Counted from the first letter of the stretch, positions 1 to 8,610 are shown. The stretch: 64,000 nucleotides of DNA from Bacteroidota bacterium (GCA_023386555.1 JAEWJK010000012.1:1-64000); one strand, 5' to 3'. Translations and numbers: made by a program. The notes: generated from the sequence alone by a model not told the origin.

Positions 1-2
1 CT

Positions 3-578
3 TTGGAAGTGCCAGAAGGCTTTACCGAAACCTGGAGTATTGATTTTATGACAGATGTATTGAGTAATGGAACAAAGTTTAGATCTTTTAATGTGATAGA
101 TGATTACAACAGAGAAGTACTGTTTATTGAGGTAGACTATTCCTTAAAGAGCAGTCGTGTAATATGGGTGCTGAGGCACTTAATAAACAGATTCGGAAAG
201 CCGAAGAAAATACGGATGGATAACGGTCCTGAGTTCGTAGCTAAACTTGCTCAATCATGGAGTAAAGCAAATGAAATTGAGTTTAAATATATTCAGCCGG
301 GTAAACCTACACAGAACGGCTATGTAGAACGATTTAATAAAAGCTACCGGCAAGGTGTATTAGATGCCTATATGTTCGATCATATTGATGAGGTAAGAGA
401 AGTATCGCAAACGTGGATTGATGATTATAATAATCACAGACCGCATGATGCATGTGGTGGATTGCCGCCGAAGGTATATAGACGAAAAAAAGAGCAAGCT
501 ATTGGGCTTCGGCTACGCCTTCGCTTCTCTTCGCCCAATAGCTTATTAAAAAACTATTCTACTTTTGAACTGTACTAA
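3..578 (+). CDS. IS3-family transposase (OrfB), 5' truncated by window edge
   Basis: DDE-type integrase core that cuts and joins the ends of an insertion sequence. The visible 191 residues include the three acidic motifs: SIDFMTD near residue 13, MDNGPEF near residue 73 and the Glu of GYVERFN near residue 110, followed by the NNHRPHDACGGLPP motif typical of IS3 OrfB C-termini. The true start lies left of base 1, so OrfA and the left end of the element are not seen. The last 26 residues, rich in Leu/Arg/Ser, are encoded by a 12-bp inverted repeat (496-507 and 533-544) and look unlike the usual family tail. Family assignment is secure; activity cannot be judged from a partial element. Confidence 0.9.
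   Translation: MEVPEGFTETWSIDFMTDVLSNGTKFRSFNVIDDYNREVLFIEVDYSLKSSRVIWVLRHLINRFGKPKKIRMDNGPEFVAKLAQSWSKANEIEFKYIQPGKPTQNGYVERFNKSYRQGVLDAYMFDHIDEVREVSQTWIDDYNNHRPHDACGGLPPKVYRRKKEQAIGLRLRLRFSSPNSLLKNYSTFELY
496..544. repeat. Hairpin inside the 3' end of the IS3 transposase
   Basis: Perfect 12-bp arms AAGCTATTGGGC (496-507) and GCCCAATAGCTT (533-544) around a 25-nt loop. It lies in the last codons of the transposase. It may be a REP-like insertion or part of the natural end of the element. Confidence 0.7.
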
Positions 579-594
579 AAAGGGGAAGCCTACA
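568..594. mobile_element. Putative right terminal inverted repeat of the IS3 element
   Basis: IS3 elements usually end just after orfB with a terminal CA. Here the stop codon is at 576-578 and the sequence runs through an A-tract and GGGGAAGCCTACA to 594. The left end is outside the window, so the boundary cannot be confirmed. Confidence 0.35.
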
Positions 595-623
595 AAAAGA
601 GCAGCCCGTAAGCTGCTCTTTTT
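595..623. terminator. Bidirectional intrinsic terminator
   Basis: An 11-bp stem AAAAGAGCAGC / GCTGCTCTTTT with a 5-nt loop and A/T runs on both sides. It serves the minus-strand T9SS protein ending at 633 and can also stop read-through from the IS. Confidence 0.8.
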
Positions 624-632
624 TATTTGAGA

Positions 633-2693
633 CTATTTAACCAGCCTGATCGTTTTTACAATTCCTTCTCCTGTTATTTTTACTATATAGATACCTTTCG
701 AAAGGTTTGCAATATCAGGTAAAGAAATACTGGTGGTTCCTTTACTTGCTAAATGATTCTCGCTGTTATATAATTTTCCGAAAATATCGTACAGCTGAAT
801 ATTGACCTTCATTGCTTCTTTTGCTGAAATATTGAGTTGTATCTTATCCCTGAATGGATTTGGATATGCAATAACATCAAATTGATCTTTCAACTGTAAA
901 GAAACAATGCATATCGCTGAGTAATGATAACGGCCATTATGATCGATTTGCTTTAACCGGTAGAATACTTTACCGCTATGCGCAACATCATTATCGGTGA
1001 ATGAATATTCTTTAATTGCAACATTGTTTAATGACCCTGCAACAAACCCTATGCTTGAGAATTCCGCACCATTAAATGATCGTTGAACTTCAAAACCGGC
1101 ATTACCATTTTCGTTTGAGGTTTTCCAACGAAGCAGTACGTTTTTATTTTCCGGTGTAGCAGTAAAACTGATCATGCGAACAGGTAATACAAAAAATGTA
1201 TTTTCATCAGCACCCCTGTATGGGTTGGTTGCATTGCGTTGTTCGTTATCAATATCAACAGAAACTTCTGCTAAAGGTTCTGCAACCAAATTCATGTTAC
1301 CTAATGATGCACCACTTAAATGAAGATCAGTTGAAGATGTAAACACAACTGGTTCGCTATTAGAATTCGTTTCATTTGATGCTGCAGCACCTTGCCATGT
1401 GGCAATATCGCTATACGTAGTAGTTCCATAGCGCACCAGCGTACCACTGCTGGCATTATACGTATTATAGTTCATAGTAAAAGTTCCGCTGGTATTACTG
1501 AGGGCTAAGGCTACATGCTGCACACCAGCATTACCTCCGCTACGTTCATTTACAATGAGGTTATTTTTTATCAGAAACTCGTCTCCGGTACCTGAATGCG
1601 TTTTAAGTATTCCGGCAGAAATAACATTACCACTTGTGCCTCCGGAGTTTAAAGTACCGCCGATAAGAATTGAGTTATTGTATATTTCTGCTTTGGTAGC
1701 TACCGATCCTTCATAAAGAATTCCGTTAATATTTATACTAGATCCATTGGCAGCAGTAAGTGCGATCGTATTATTGGCAATTAACGAGTAACTGGTACCT
1801 ACGGTAGTTCTGAAATAAAATCCCCTGACTGCAGAAGAACCTGAAGCCATCAGGCCCACAATATTATTTCTTGTAAGGATAGCCGAATCGGTTTGGCTGT
1901 CGAACAATATAGCGTAAGGTGTAGTTCCACTGGCAGAAGCATTAGTGAATTTGCAGGAGTCTACGATCATCTTTGCTGTACCGGCCTGGTACCAAATACC
2001 TGTAAAGATTACATTAGTGAATTCGCAGCCAAAAAACCTGTTGCGGGTATTTGGATTTGCAGCCGTTCCGCCGCTATTTATGCCGTAGCGGCTACCTACT
2101 ACTGTTAGAAATTCAAAATTGTTATCCGAATTTCCGGTTGTATTAGATGCAGAAGTAGATAAATGCAATGCCCTGCCTGCACTGCCTACGCTATTATTTT
2201 GCAGTATGCAATAACGGATCTTGTTAAAGCAAGCTCCGTTGATCAGTTGTATAGTGTTGGAATTTGTAGCGGTATTTCCAATGGTTAGTGCCTTGGTTGT
2301 ACCAGCACCTCCAGGTCTGCCATCAATAATTACATAATCAGCATCATTTAGTATGAATACAGCACTGGTAGTAGGGGTAACACTTGTTGTTATGCTTAGT
2401 GATGTTACTCCTGCAGCCGGTCTTACTGTGATGGTGTTCACATCATCTGCTCCGGCTTTTGCAGTAAAGCTAATCGGATATGTTTCATTTGATCCGTTGT
2501 AAGAAGCTTTCATTTCAATAACATAAGCATTACTTAATGTAGCCGGTATAGCAGCATAAGCTGCGGTAACTGAATTATAAGATCCTAAAACGGTTCCTGC
2601 ACCATCCTTAAGATCTACTGCATCTGTTTGTGCATTCAGGCACATACTTGCCGTTGAGAATATGGCAAGAAAAAAAAGTAGAATTTGTTTCAT
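633..2693 (-). CDS. Secreted repeat protein with T9SS type A sorting domain
   Basis: A 686-aa exported protein. Residues 1-21 form a signal peptide ending near CLNAQ. Residues of about 90-430 are rich in Asn/Gly/Thr/Ser with short alternating hydrophobic strands (for example IIDGRPGG, FLTVVG, IYNNSILIGG), which resembles a right-handed parallel beta-helix. Residues of about 505-600 resemble a fibronectin-like region common before sorting domains (WKTSNENGNAGFEVQRS). The last 80 residues (from AYPNPFRDKIQ to TIRLVK) are a T9SS type A C-terminal domain, which directs transport across the outer membrane and surface attachment or release. The substrate is unknown; adhesin or polysaccharide-acting enzyme are both possible. 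Monocistronic, ending at the terminator at 595-623. Confidence 0.85.
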   Translation of the reverse strand: MKQILLFFLAIFSTASMCLNAQTDAVDLKDGAGTVLGSYNSVTAAYAAIPATLSNAYVIEMKASYNGSNETYPISFTAKAGADDVNTITVRPAAGVTSLSITTSVTPTTSAVFILNDADYVIIDGRPGGAGTTKALTIGNTATNSNTIQLINGACFNKIRYCILQNNSVGSAGRALHLSTSASNTTGNSDNNFEFLTVVGSRYGINSGGTAANPNTRNRFFGCEFTNVIFTGIWYQAGTAKMIVDSCKFTNASASGTTPYAILFDSQTDSAILTRNNIVGLMASGSSAVRGFYFRTTVGTSYSLIANNTIALTAANGSSININGILYEGSVATKAEIYNNSILIGGTLNSGGTSGNVISAGILKTHSGTGDEFLIKNNLIVNERSGGNAGVQHVALALSNTSGTFTMNYNTYNASSGTLVRYGTTTYSDIATWQGAAASNETNSNSEPVVFTSSTDLHLSGASLGNMNLVAEPLAEVSVDIDNEQRNATNPYRGADENTFFVLPVRMISFTATPENKNVLLRWKTSNENGNAGFEVQRSFNGAEFSSIGFVAGSLNNVAIKEYSFTDNDVAHSGKVFYRLKQIDHNGRYHYSAICIVSLQLKDQFDVIAYPNPFRDKIQLNISAKEAMKVNIQLYDIFGKLYNSENHLASKGTTSISLPDIANLSKGIYIVKITGEGIVKTIRLVK

Positions 2694-2867
2694 TAGTTTT
2701 GATTAAGGTGATTGTGATCTATAAAATTACTGCTATTCAAACATATCTACACAGCTGATAGGTTTTAATCTTTCGTTCTGCAACTAGCATTTCCAAAACA
2801 GTTTCAATCACCTAGCTTAAAAGTTTGATACTATATTTATCTTCATCCAATACAAATTCAAACCTAC

Positions 2868-3647
2868 ATGAAGACAAAGCGTATTTCAGTTTTCATTCTT
2901 ATTGTATCACTTGTTTCTTCTCTAGCTGCAAAAGCCCAGACAGATGATTTTCTTATTAAAGACATCAACTTTAACTCCACCAAACAATTTGTAGAGGATT
3001 TCGTGGTAGAAAGAATGAAAGCTTATTATATTCATAACGTTGATAATAGCTGGAAAACTATCAGGAAAAAGCAGGGCATCAATCTAAAGAAAGAAGCAAA
3101 GAGAGAGGCATTTCTCAGAAGTCTTGAATCTGATATCAGAACTCAATTTAAACAGGTTGATGAACTTGCTAAGATAAACCTGTACACTAAATATGATGTG
3201 TTTATCACTGAGATTATTGGAAGGTATGCAAAGGTTCATGGATTTGCTCCTTATACCGGGAACAGTGGAGCCGGAAATTATAATGTAGGTTTTAAAAAAG
3301 AAAAAATTCAGTTTATCGCATTTGATATTCGAACAACAACTGCTTTCAACAGGTTCAGCGGATATGAATATGATAAAAATTATGTTCAGCAGATGAAAGC
3401 CGATCTCGAGAAAGTTCACCCCGGCATTCAACATTCCAGCTATAAAAGCAATACGAATGCTTGCTCAGACAAAGGAGAACCGCAATACAATGAAATATTT
3501 ACTGTTAACAAACCTGGTGATTACAGGCTTTCCTTCAGCTATTATTTCGGTCCATATGTTCGACAAAATAATGCTTACAGCTGTACCTATCTCGGGAATC
3601 ATTTGACGAGCTTGCATGTATTCTTATCGAATGAAAAACTGAAATGA
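2868..3647 (+). CDS. Exported protein of unknown function
   Basis: 259 aa with a clear N-terminal signal peptide (charged MKTKR, hydrophobic core, cleavage near AKAQ). The mature part is mixed alpha/beta, with a Lys-rich helical stretch near residues 60-100 and Tyr/Asn-rich strands in the C-terminal half (DYRLSFSYYFGPYV). There is no lipobox Cys and no T9SS tail, so a periplasmic location is likely. No family recognised. It is divergent from the T9SS gene at 2693, sharing a 174-bp intergenic region. Confidence 0.7.
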   Translation: MKTKRISVFILIVSLVSSLAAKAQTDDFLIKDINFNSTKQFVEDFVVERMKAYYIHNVDNSWKTIRKKQGINLKKEAKREAFLRSLESDIRTQFKQVDELAKINLYTKYDVFITEIIGRYAKVHGFAPYTGNSGAGNYNVGFKKEKIQFIAFDIRTTTAFNRFSGYEYDKNYVQQMKADLEKVHPGIQHSSYKSNTNACSDKGEPQYNEIFTVNKPGDYRLSFSYYFGPYVRQNNAYSCTYLGNHLTSLHVFLSNEKLK

Positions 3648-3650
3648 TTG

Positions 3651-3722
3651 TGAACCGCTATGTCGCAAAAACACAATTTTTTATTTTTCGTATCCTTTGC
3701 GAAAAAGCGTCTTTGCGGTTCA
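3651..3722. repeat. Inverted repeat of the dispersed CGCAAAG type
   Basis: Outer arms TGAACCGC (3651-3658) and GCGGTTCA (3715-3722) with inner CGCAAA (3664-3669) and TTTGCG (3696-3701). The same words recur in the elements at 42239-42400, 53470-53601 and near 63420, so this is a related repeat lying between convergent genes. Confidence 0.6.
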
Positions 3723-3762
3723 ACTTCTCTCTGCGAAAACTCCTATTCTTTGTTCTCTGCGG

Positions 3763-6138
3763 TTAGCCTTCTATTATCCTCAGCTTTGCATAGTTCAGCA
3801 TGATCTTCTTCTCTCCATTTTTTTCAAACATCACTGTTGCAATAGGATTGTGTGCTGAACCTTCCACCTTCGTTACATCACCAAAACCAAACTTCTGGTG
3901 TTCTACTTTCATTCCGGCCTGCAACACACTTGTATCACTCGGAACAAAATCAGCACTCGGAACATGTTCAACTACTTTATTAGCAGGAGGATTACCAATA
4001 TAAGAAGGTCTTTCGGTTGACGGTCGACCGTCGACCGTCGACCGTTTGCTCGGTGGAGGTCCATATCTTTTCTCAGCCTGTGCTGCACTGTTATCACCAA
4101 AACCTCTGTGCATTCTTTGAAAAGCAGAGCCCATATTACTGGTGCTGCTCTGGTTTCTTGCACCACCACCGGCATACGTTCTGTCGATATGTGCTTCCGG
4201 CATTTCTTCCAGGAAACGGGAAGGCTCATTCTGTACAAGGTTTCCGAAACGATACCTGCTATTAGCATACGTTAACCACAAATGTTTCTTTGCTCTTGTA
4301 ATAGCTACATAAAACAATCTTCTTTCTTCTTCCAGTTCTTCTCTTGTATTAATGCTCATTCCACTTGGGAATAGTGTTTCTTCCAAGCCACCCACAAATA
4401 CATTGGCAAACTCCAACCCTTTAGCAGCATGAATGGTCATCAGCTTCACGGTATCGCTTTCACCTTTATCATCATCTGCATCGGTGAGTAGAGTGATCTG
4501 TTGTAAATAAGCACCCAATCCTTTATCACCTACTTCACCTGTCTCTTCATAAGTCGGACTTTCAGTCCATTCTTTTATTGAGTTGAGCAACTCCTGAATG
4601 TTCTCATACCTGGCCAAACCTTCAGTGCTTTTATCGTTGAACAATTCTCTGACGATGTTAGTGCTTTTGCCTACAGCTACTGCAAGATCATAGGCATTTC
4701 GTTTTTGCAACTCACTCTGGAACATTTTTATCGTGGTAACAAAACCATCAATTGCTTCCAATGTGCCTGCCCTGAAACCATACATTCCTGCATTAGCCAG
4801 AACATCCCACATGCTGATGTTATTCTGGTTGGCAAGCAGAATCGTTTTGTCAACTGTGGTTTTACCAATACCTCTTGCAGGATAGTTGATGATACGCTTT
4901 ATCGCTTCTTCATCCTGCTGATTAACGATCACTCGTAAGTATGCAATAAAATCTTTGATCTCTTTACGCTGATAGAACGATATGCCTCCGTAAATACGAT
5001 AAGCAATACCCATTCTTCTGAGGCTTTCTTCATAAGCACGGCTTTGTGCATTGGTGCGATAAAGAATAGCAAACTCACGGTTAGAAAAATGTTTGCGGAG
5101 TTTCATCTCCTGTATCTGGTCGGCAACAAATCTTCCTTCATCGTTGTCGGTCATGGTGCGGACCAGCTTAATCTTTTCACCTTCCGAATTATCTGTCCAC
5201 AGGGCTTTTGGTATTTGCCCCATGTTTTTCTTGATTACCTCGTTGGCTACGTTCAGAATACTTTGTGTACTGCGGTAATTCTGTTCCAGTTTAATCACCT
5301 TCACATCATCATAATCTTTCTGGAACTGCAATATGTTCTCTATCGTTGCACCACGAAAACTGTAAATGCTTTGTGCATCATCACCTACCACGCAAATATT
5401 TTCGTGCATGGCAGCCAGTAGTTTTGTTATCTGGTACTGCACCGGATTCGTATCCTGGTACTCATCTATTAATATGTATTTAAACTTACGCTGGTATTTA
5501 CTCAGCATCTCCGGAAAATCTCTCAACAGCTCATGCATCTTCAGCAAAAGATCATCAAAATCCATTGCACCATTCTTAAAACAACGTGCAGCATAAGCTC
5601 GATAGATCTGTGCTATTGCCGGACGATTCGCTCTCATATCTTCCTGCTGGATGTAGTAGTCGTTGGCATATTCATCAGGACCCACCAATGCATTTTTTGC
5701 AGATGAAATTCTATTGTGTACGACGTTTGGTTTGTAATGTTTATCGTCCAGGTTCTGTTCGTTGATCACTGTTTTCAGTACACTACGACTATCATCCGTA
5801 TCATAAATAGTGAAGTTGCTGGGATAGCCCAGTTTACTGGCATCAGCTCTCAATATCCTGGCGAATACGCTGTGAAATGTACCGATGTACAGGTTTCTTG
5901 CATCGGTGTTGCCTAGTGTTTTTTCTACCCTTTCCTTCATCTCTGCAGCAGCCTTGTTGGTGAAGGTGAGGGCAAGAATATTAAAAGCATCTACACCATT
6001 TGCCATCAGGTGAGCGATACGTGTAGTAAGCACTTTTGTTTTACCGCTACCGGCACCGGCAACGATCATTAATGGTCCATTGATATGTGTAACAGCCTCT
6101 CTTTGTGGCTCATTCAATCCCTGCAGGTAATCATTCAT
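3763..6138 (-). CDS. pcrA: ATP-dependent DNA helicase PcrA/UvrD type
   Basis: Superfamily 1A 3'-5' DNA helicase for repair and for removal of recombinase filaments or stalled transcription complexes. The chosen start (ATG at 6138) gives 791 aa beginning MNDYLQGLN; the longer frame upstream only translates a REP-like sequence. Motifs in order: Walker A AGAGSGKT (27-34), GTFHS (Ia), IDEYQDTN (about 225, II), VVGDDAQSIYSFRGA (III), LEQNYRST (IV), LMTIHAAKGLEF (V), EERRLFYVAITRAKK (VI). The C-terminal KFGFGDV region is the Tudor-like RNA-polymerase-binding module of PcrA. The linker before it holds a 7-bp tandem repeat (4016-4043) that could slip out of frame. PcrA versus UvrD naming is a matter of convention in Bacteroidota. 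Confidence 0.95.
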   Translation of the reverse strand: MNDYLQGLNEPQREAVTHINGPLMIVAGAGSGKTKVLTTRIAHLMANGVDAFNILALTFTNKAAAEMKERVEKTLGNTDARNLYIGTFHSVFARILRADASKLGYPSNFTIYDTDDSRSVLKTVINEQNLDDKHYKPNVVHNRISSAKNALVGPDEYANDYYIQQEDMRANRPAIAQIYRAYAARCFKNGAMDFDDLLLKMHELLRDFPEMLSKYQRKFKYILIDEYQDTNPVQYQITKLLAAMHENICVVGDDAQSIYSFRGATIENILQFQKDYDDVKVIKLEQNYRSTQSILNVANEVIKKNMGQIPKALWTDNSEGEKIKLVRTMTDNDEGRFVADQIQEMKLRKHFSNREFAILYRTNAQSRAYEESLRRMGIAYRIYGGISFYQRKEIKDFIAYLRVIVNQQDEEAIKRIINYPARGIGKTTVDKTILLANQNNISMWDVLANAGMYGFRAGTLEAIDGFVTTIKMFQSELQKRNAYDLAVAVGKSTNIVRELFNDKSTEGLARYENIQELLNSIKEWTESPTYEETGEVGDKGLGAYLQQITLLTDADDDKGESDTVKLMTIHAAKGLEFANVFVGGLEETLFPSGMSINTREELEEERRLFYVAITRAKKHLWLTYANSRYRFGNLVQNEPSRFLEEMPEAHIDRTYAGGGARNQSSTSNMGSAFQRMHRGFGDNSAAQAEKRYGPPPSKRSTVDGRPSTERPSYIGNPPANKVVEHVPSADFVPSDTSVLQAGMKVEHQKFGFGDVTKVEGSAHNPIATVMFEKNGEKKIMLNYAKLRIIEG
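4016..4043. repeat. 7-bp tandem repeat (GTCGACC) within pcrA
   Basis: Three perfect GTCGACC copies (4023-4043) preceded by a near copy GTTGACG (4016-4022). The unit is not a multiple of three, so loss or gain of one copy would shift the reading frame of the helicase linker. Confidence 0.85.
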
Positions 6139-6150
6139 AATTATAATCTT

Positions 6151-6180
6151 CCTTTTGTCACCCTGAGCTTGTCGAAGGGC
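6151..6180. repeat. REP-like sequence upstream of pcrA
   Basis: Contains the word CCCTGAGCTTGTCGAAGGG, a dispersed intergenic repeat I know from many Bacteroidota genomes. It lies just before the pcrA start, and only the rejected longer reading frame would translate it. Confidence 0.55.
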
Positions 6181-6431
6181 ATAAGGCGTGCAATTTACAA
6201 TTCGTGTTTGTGATTGCGAGACTTGAAGAAGCAATCTTTTGCACGTTGAAAATTATTATTGTGTAGCAGGGTGTTGTATATCTATGGGGCTTGGGTTGTG
6301 TCACTCACTTGTACGGTTGGAGCATTGTTGAGCAAATGGCACAAGTCTATTGCAGAAACTGGCAAACCAAAAACGAACCTCATTTTATCTCAAAAAGATC
6401 TCCTAAGACAAAAAAAGCACTTAATAAGACA

Positions 6432-6956
6432 TTATTTATTTCTGTTTTTTATTCTTTCAACCAGGCTATTGACTGTATCTACAATTTTTGTTCTCTGAGA
6501 TAATCCTGTATCAGTTTTCAAAAACCATGTTTCACCATTTTTCATTTCGAATAAAACCGGGTGAACAGTTTGACGAGGTGGCTTTGTTCTGAAAATAACA
6601 GACAAGATAAACAGGTATACTTTTTCTGATGTTGGAGTTTTTTCTTCTGGAATAAGGCTGGCCTTATTAATATCAGAAATTATTATTTCCCTGTATTTCC
6701 ATTTGAATATTAACCCAATAATACTATCAGATTTTTCTATGATTTTATCATCATAAACCCATATCTGCTCATGCCCTACAAGCATGAAAAAAATAAATAT
6801 TATAACGGAAAGCGTACCTAATACATTTGGATTTTCTTCATAGTGAAAACCACAATAAATAATGCCAGCAACGCACATTAAACGATATACTACGGAAGAA
6901 AGAAACTGATCATATGATGATGCAATCAATATTGGTTGTTTCTTAGTTCCTGCCAT
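6432..6956 (-). CDS. Small membrane protein of unknown function
   Basis: 174 aa. Two hydrophobic segments near residues 20-37 (VVYRLMCVAGIIYCGF) and 46-62 (LGTLSVIIFIFFMLVG) form a helical hairpin, followed by a soluble beta-rich part (QIWVYDDKIIEKSD, KYREIIISDINKASL). This resembles the bacterial PH-like membrane proteins in layout, but I do not recognise a named family. The tail is basic (ERIKNRNK). It starts at ATG 6956, divergent from the next gene at 7041. Confidence 0.6.
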   Translation of the reverse strand: MAGTKKQPILIASSYDQFLSSVVYRLMCVAGIIYCGFHYEENPNVLGTLSVIIFIFFMLVGHEQIWVYDDKIIEKSDSIIGLIFKWKYREIIISDINKASLIPEEKTPTSEKVYLFILSVIFRTKPPRQTVHPVLFEMKNGETWFLKTDTGLSQRTKIVDTVNSLVERIKNRNK

Positions 6957-7040
6957 TTTACAAAGAAATAATATCCGGCATTAATTTTTTCGTTTACGGA
7001 AGATTAAGATATTCGTTCAGTTATATTAAAGTATAAAAAA

Positions 7041-7484
7041 ATGACCTCCCAAAAACTCTTTCTCTTTATCCTTCTTTCCATTTATTCCTTGCACAGCTTT
7101 TCCCAGGATGCTGAATTGCATCGAACCATTGCCAAGCTCGACAGCACTTTCTTTCATGCCTACAATACCTGCGATATGACAAAACAAGAATCGTTCTATG
7201 CAGATAAGATCGAGTTCTTTCACGACAGAAGTGGTCTTGATACTTCCAAACAAAACATACTGGCTGGCACTAAGAAATATATCTGCGGTAAAGTAACAAG
7301 AGAGCTGATAAAAGGTAGTCTTGAAGTATCGCCATTACCCGGCTATGGTGCTGTAGAAGTGGGTATGCACCAGTTTTATAACAACCAGGAGAAAGATGCC
7401 AAACCAAAACCAAGCAGGTTCATCATCATCTGGAAGAATGAACAGGGTAGCTGGAAGATAACAAAGGTGATTAGTTTGCATTGA
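7041..7484 (+). CDS. Exported SnoaL/DUF4440-like (NTF2 fold) protein
   Basis: 147 aa with a signal peptide (MTSQKLFLFILLSIYSLHSFSQ). The mature part has the pattern of small NTF2-like proteins: a first helix (LHRTIAKLDSTFFHAYNTCD), then FYADKIEFFHDRSG, and two final strands ending in SRFIIIWKNEQGSWKITKVISLH. Such domains bind small ligands or act as subunits; no specific activity can be assigned. The last 90 codons are duplicated downstream (7539-7809). A strong palindrome (7495-7535) follows the stop and may also act as terminator. Confidence 0.75.
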   Translation: MTSQKLFLFILLSIYSLHSFSQDAELHRTIAKLDSTFFHAYNTCDMTKQESFYADKIEFFHDRSGLDTSKQNILAGTKKYICGKVTRELIKGSLEVSPLPGYGAVEVGMHQFYNNQEKDAKPKPSRFIIIWKNEQGSWKITKVISLH

Positions 7485-7494
7485 TTGAATTTCA

Positions 7495-7535
7495 ATAAAG
7501 GTGTCCTACACTTTGGAAGTGTAGGACACCTTTAT
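7495..7535. repeat. REP-like palindrome, copy 1 (GTGTCCTACACTT family)
   Basis: Perfect 19-bp arms centred on TGG (7514-7516). The core arm is AGGTGTCCTACACTT. The same palindrome recurs at 7820-7860 and 8499-8531, around the RAYT gene. Confidence 0.9.
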
Positions 7536-7538
7536 CTT

Positions 7539-7809
7539 AGTTCTTTCACGACAGAAGTGCCTTGATACTTCCAAACAAAATATACTGGCTTGCACTAAAA
7601 AATACATCTGCGGTAAAGTAACCAGAGAGCTGATAAAAGGAAGTCTTGAAGTATCACCTTTACCCGGTTATGGTGCTGTAGAAGTGGGTATGCACCAGTT
7701 TCATAATAACCAGGAGAAAGATGCCAAACCAAAACCAAGCAGGTTCATCATCATCTGGAAGAATGAACAGGGTAGCTGGAAGATAACAAAGGTGATTAGC
7801 TTGCATTGA
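7539..7809 (+). pseudogene. Tandem duplicate of the 3' part of the NTF2-like gene
   Basis: This segment copies 7213-7484 at an offset of 325-326 bp with scattered substitutions. It lacks the signal peptide and the first third of the gene, and has lost one base near 7559 (GTGGTC became GTGCC), so no continuous product is expected. The duplication carries the palindrome as well: 7213-7538 and 7539-7863 are the two units. The second unit ends 6 bp before the end of the RAYT gene. Confidence 0.85.
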
Positions 7810-7819
7810 TTGAATTTCA

Positions 7820-7860
7820 ATAAAGGTGTCCTACACTTTGGAAGTGTAGGACACCTTTAT
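7820..7860. repeat. REP-like palindrome, copy 2
   Basis: Same 41-nt perfect palindrome as 7495-7535, placed 9 bp from the 3' end of the RAYT gene. Confidence 0.9.
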
Positions 7861-7869
7861 CTTACACTG

Positions 7870-8475
7870 CTAAATAAAAGTCTTATCTATAATGTTGCTT
7901 AATACATCTTCACGAATGATTTTATAAGACTCTTTATAAAGATGCTTCACATCAAGATCGAGTAAACTTGCAGCCAGTTGTATGTTACATAACTTGCCAG
8001 CTCTTAAACCAAGATGGTCTTTGAAAGAAGAGAACTCCCAGTCTTCCATTTTATTCACCAATCCTGCCCTGATTGGATTCTGATGTATATAGTGAAAAGC
8101 TGTTAGTGCATAAGAATATTCCGAATCAACATTTACGCAAACAGATTTTTTTTTCTGTTGAAAAAGGCTTCCTGTAAACCCCATCTGTTTATTGACAGCT
8201 TTTGTATAAGAGCTGAGTAGTTGTTTGATTTGCTGGGAGAATCTTTGTCTTGGAAAACTGCCATCGTTAATTGTGTGAACAGATGTTTCATTTGCAGCAA
8301 CCAAAAAGTGAAAATGATTTGGCATAAGGCACCAGGCAAGAATATCACAATACGGCACAAGGGTTCTGTTAACTAAACGAAGAAAATGCAGATAATGCTC
8401 GTCTGTAAGGAAAAGAGATCTTTTATTATTGCCCCGATTATAGACATGATAAATATACCCTTCTGCAAGATGCAT
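7870..8475 (-). CDS. REP-associated tyrosine transposase (RAYT, Y1 HUH)
   Basis: A 201-aa single-strand DNA transposase related to IS200/IS605 TnpA. The HUH metal motif is the HFH of LMPNHFHFLVA near residue 57. The nucleophile is probably the Tyr of LLSSYTKAVNK near residue 90, and AFHYIHQNPIRAGLV near residue 130 is the characteristic RAYT signature. RAYTs act on REP hairpins next to their own gene. Here matching palindromes lie on both sides, at 7820-7860 and 8499-8531. There is no sign of decay: start ATG at 8475 and full domain present. Confidence 0.9.
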   Translation of the reverse strand: MHLAEGYIYHVYNRGNNKRSLFLTDEHYLHFLRLVNRTLVPYCDILAWCLMPNHFHFLVAANETSVHTINDGSFPRQRFSQQIKQLLSSYTKAVNKQMGFTGSLFQQKKKSVCVNVDSEYSYALTAFHYIHQNPIRAGLVNKMEDWEFSSFKDHLGLRAGKLCNIQLAASLLDLDVKHLYKESYKIIREDVLSNIIDKTFI

Positions 8476-8498
8476 ATCTAAATATAATAAAAGTTCTA

Positions 8499-8531
8499 AG
8501 GTGTCCTACACTTTGGAAGTGTAGGACACCT
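8499..8531. repeat. REP-like palindrome, copy 3
   Basis: 15-bp arms AGGTGTCCTACACTT around TGG, shorter at the edges than copies 1 and 2. It lies 24 bp upstream of the RAYT start. Confidence 0.9.
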
Positions 8532-8610
8532 ATACTTATTTAATCTTGTCCGTTTAATACAATTCCATAGCCTGGTTCTACATGCACCTTTGCAAAAAAT
8601 TTAAAGAACC

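Noticed and set aside
6139..6234. Longer pcrA start
   Set aside because: The extra 32 residues translate a REP-like intergenic sequence; the family begins at MNDYLQGLN.
6259..6503. Overlapping short frames upstream of the membrane protein gene
   Set aside because: They overlap a better-supported minus-strand gene end, show no domain, and read through repeat-like sequence.
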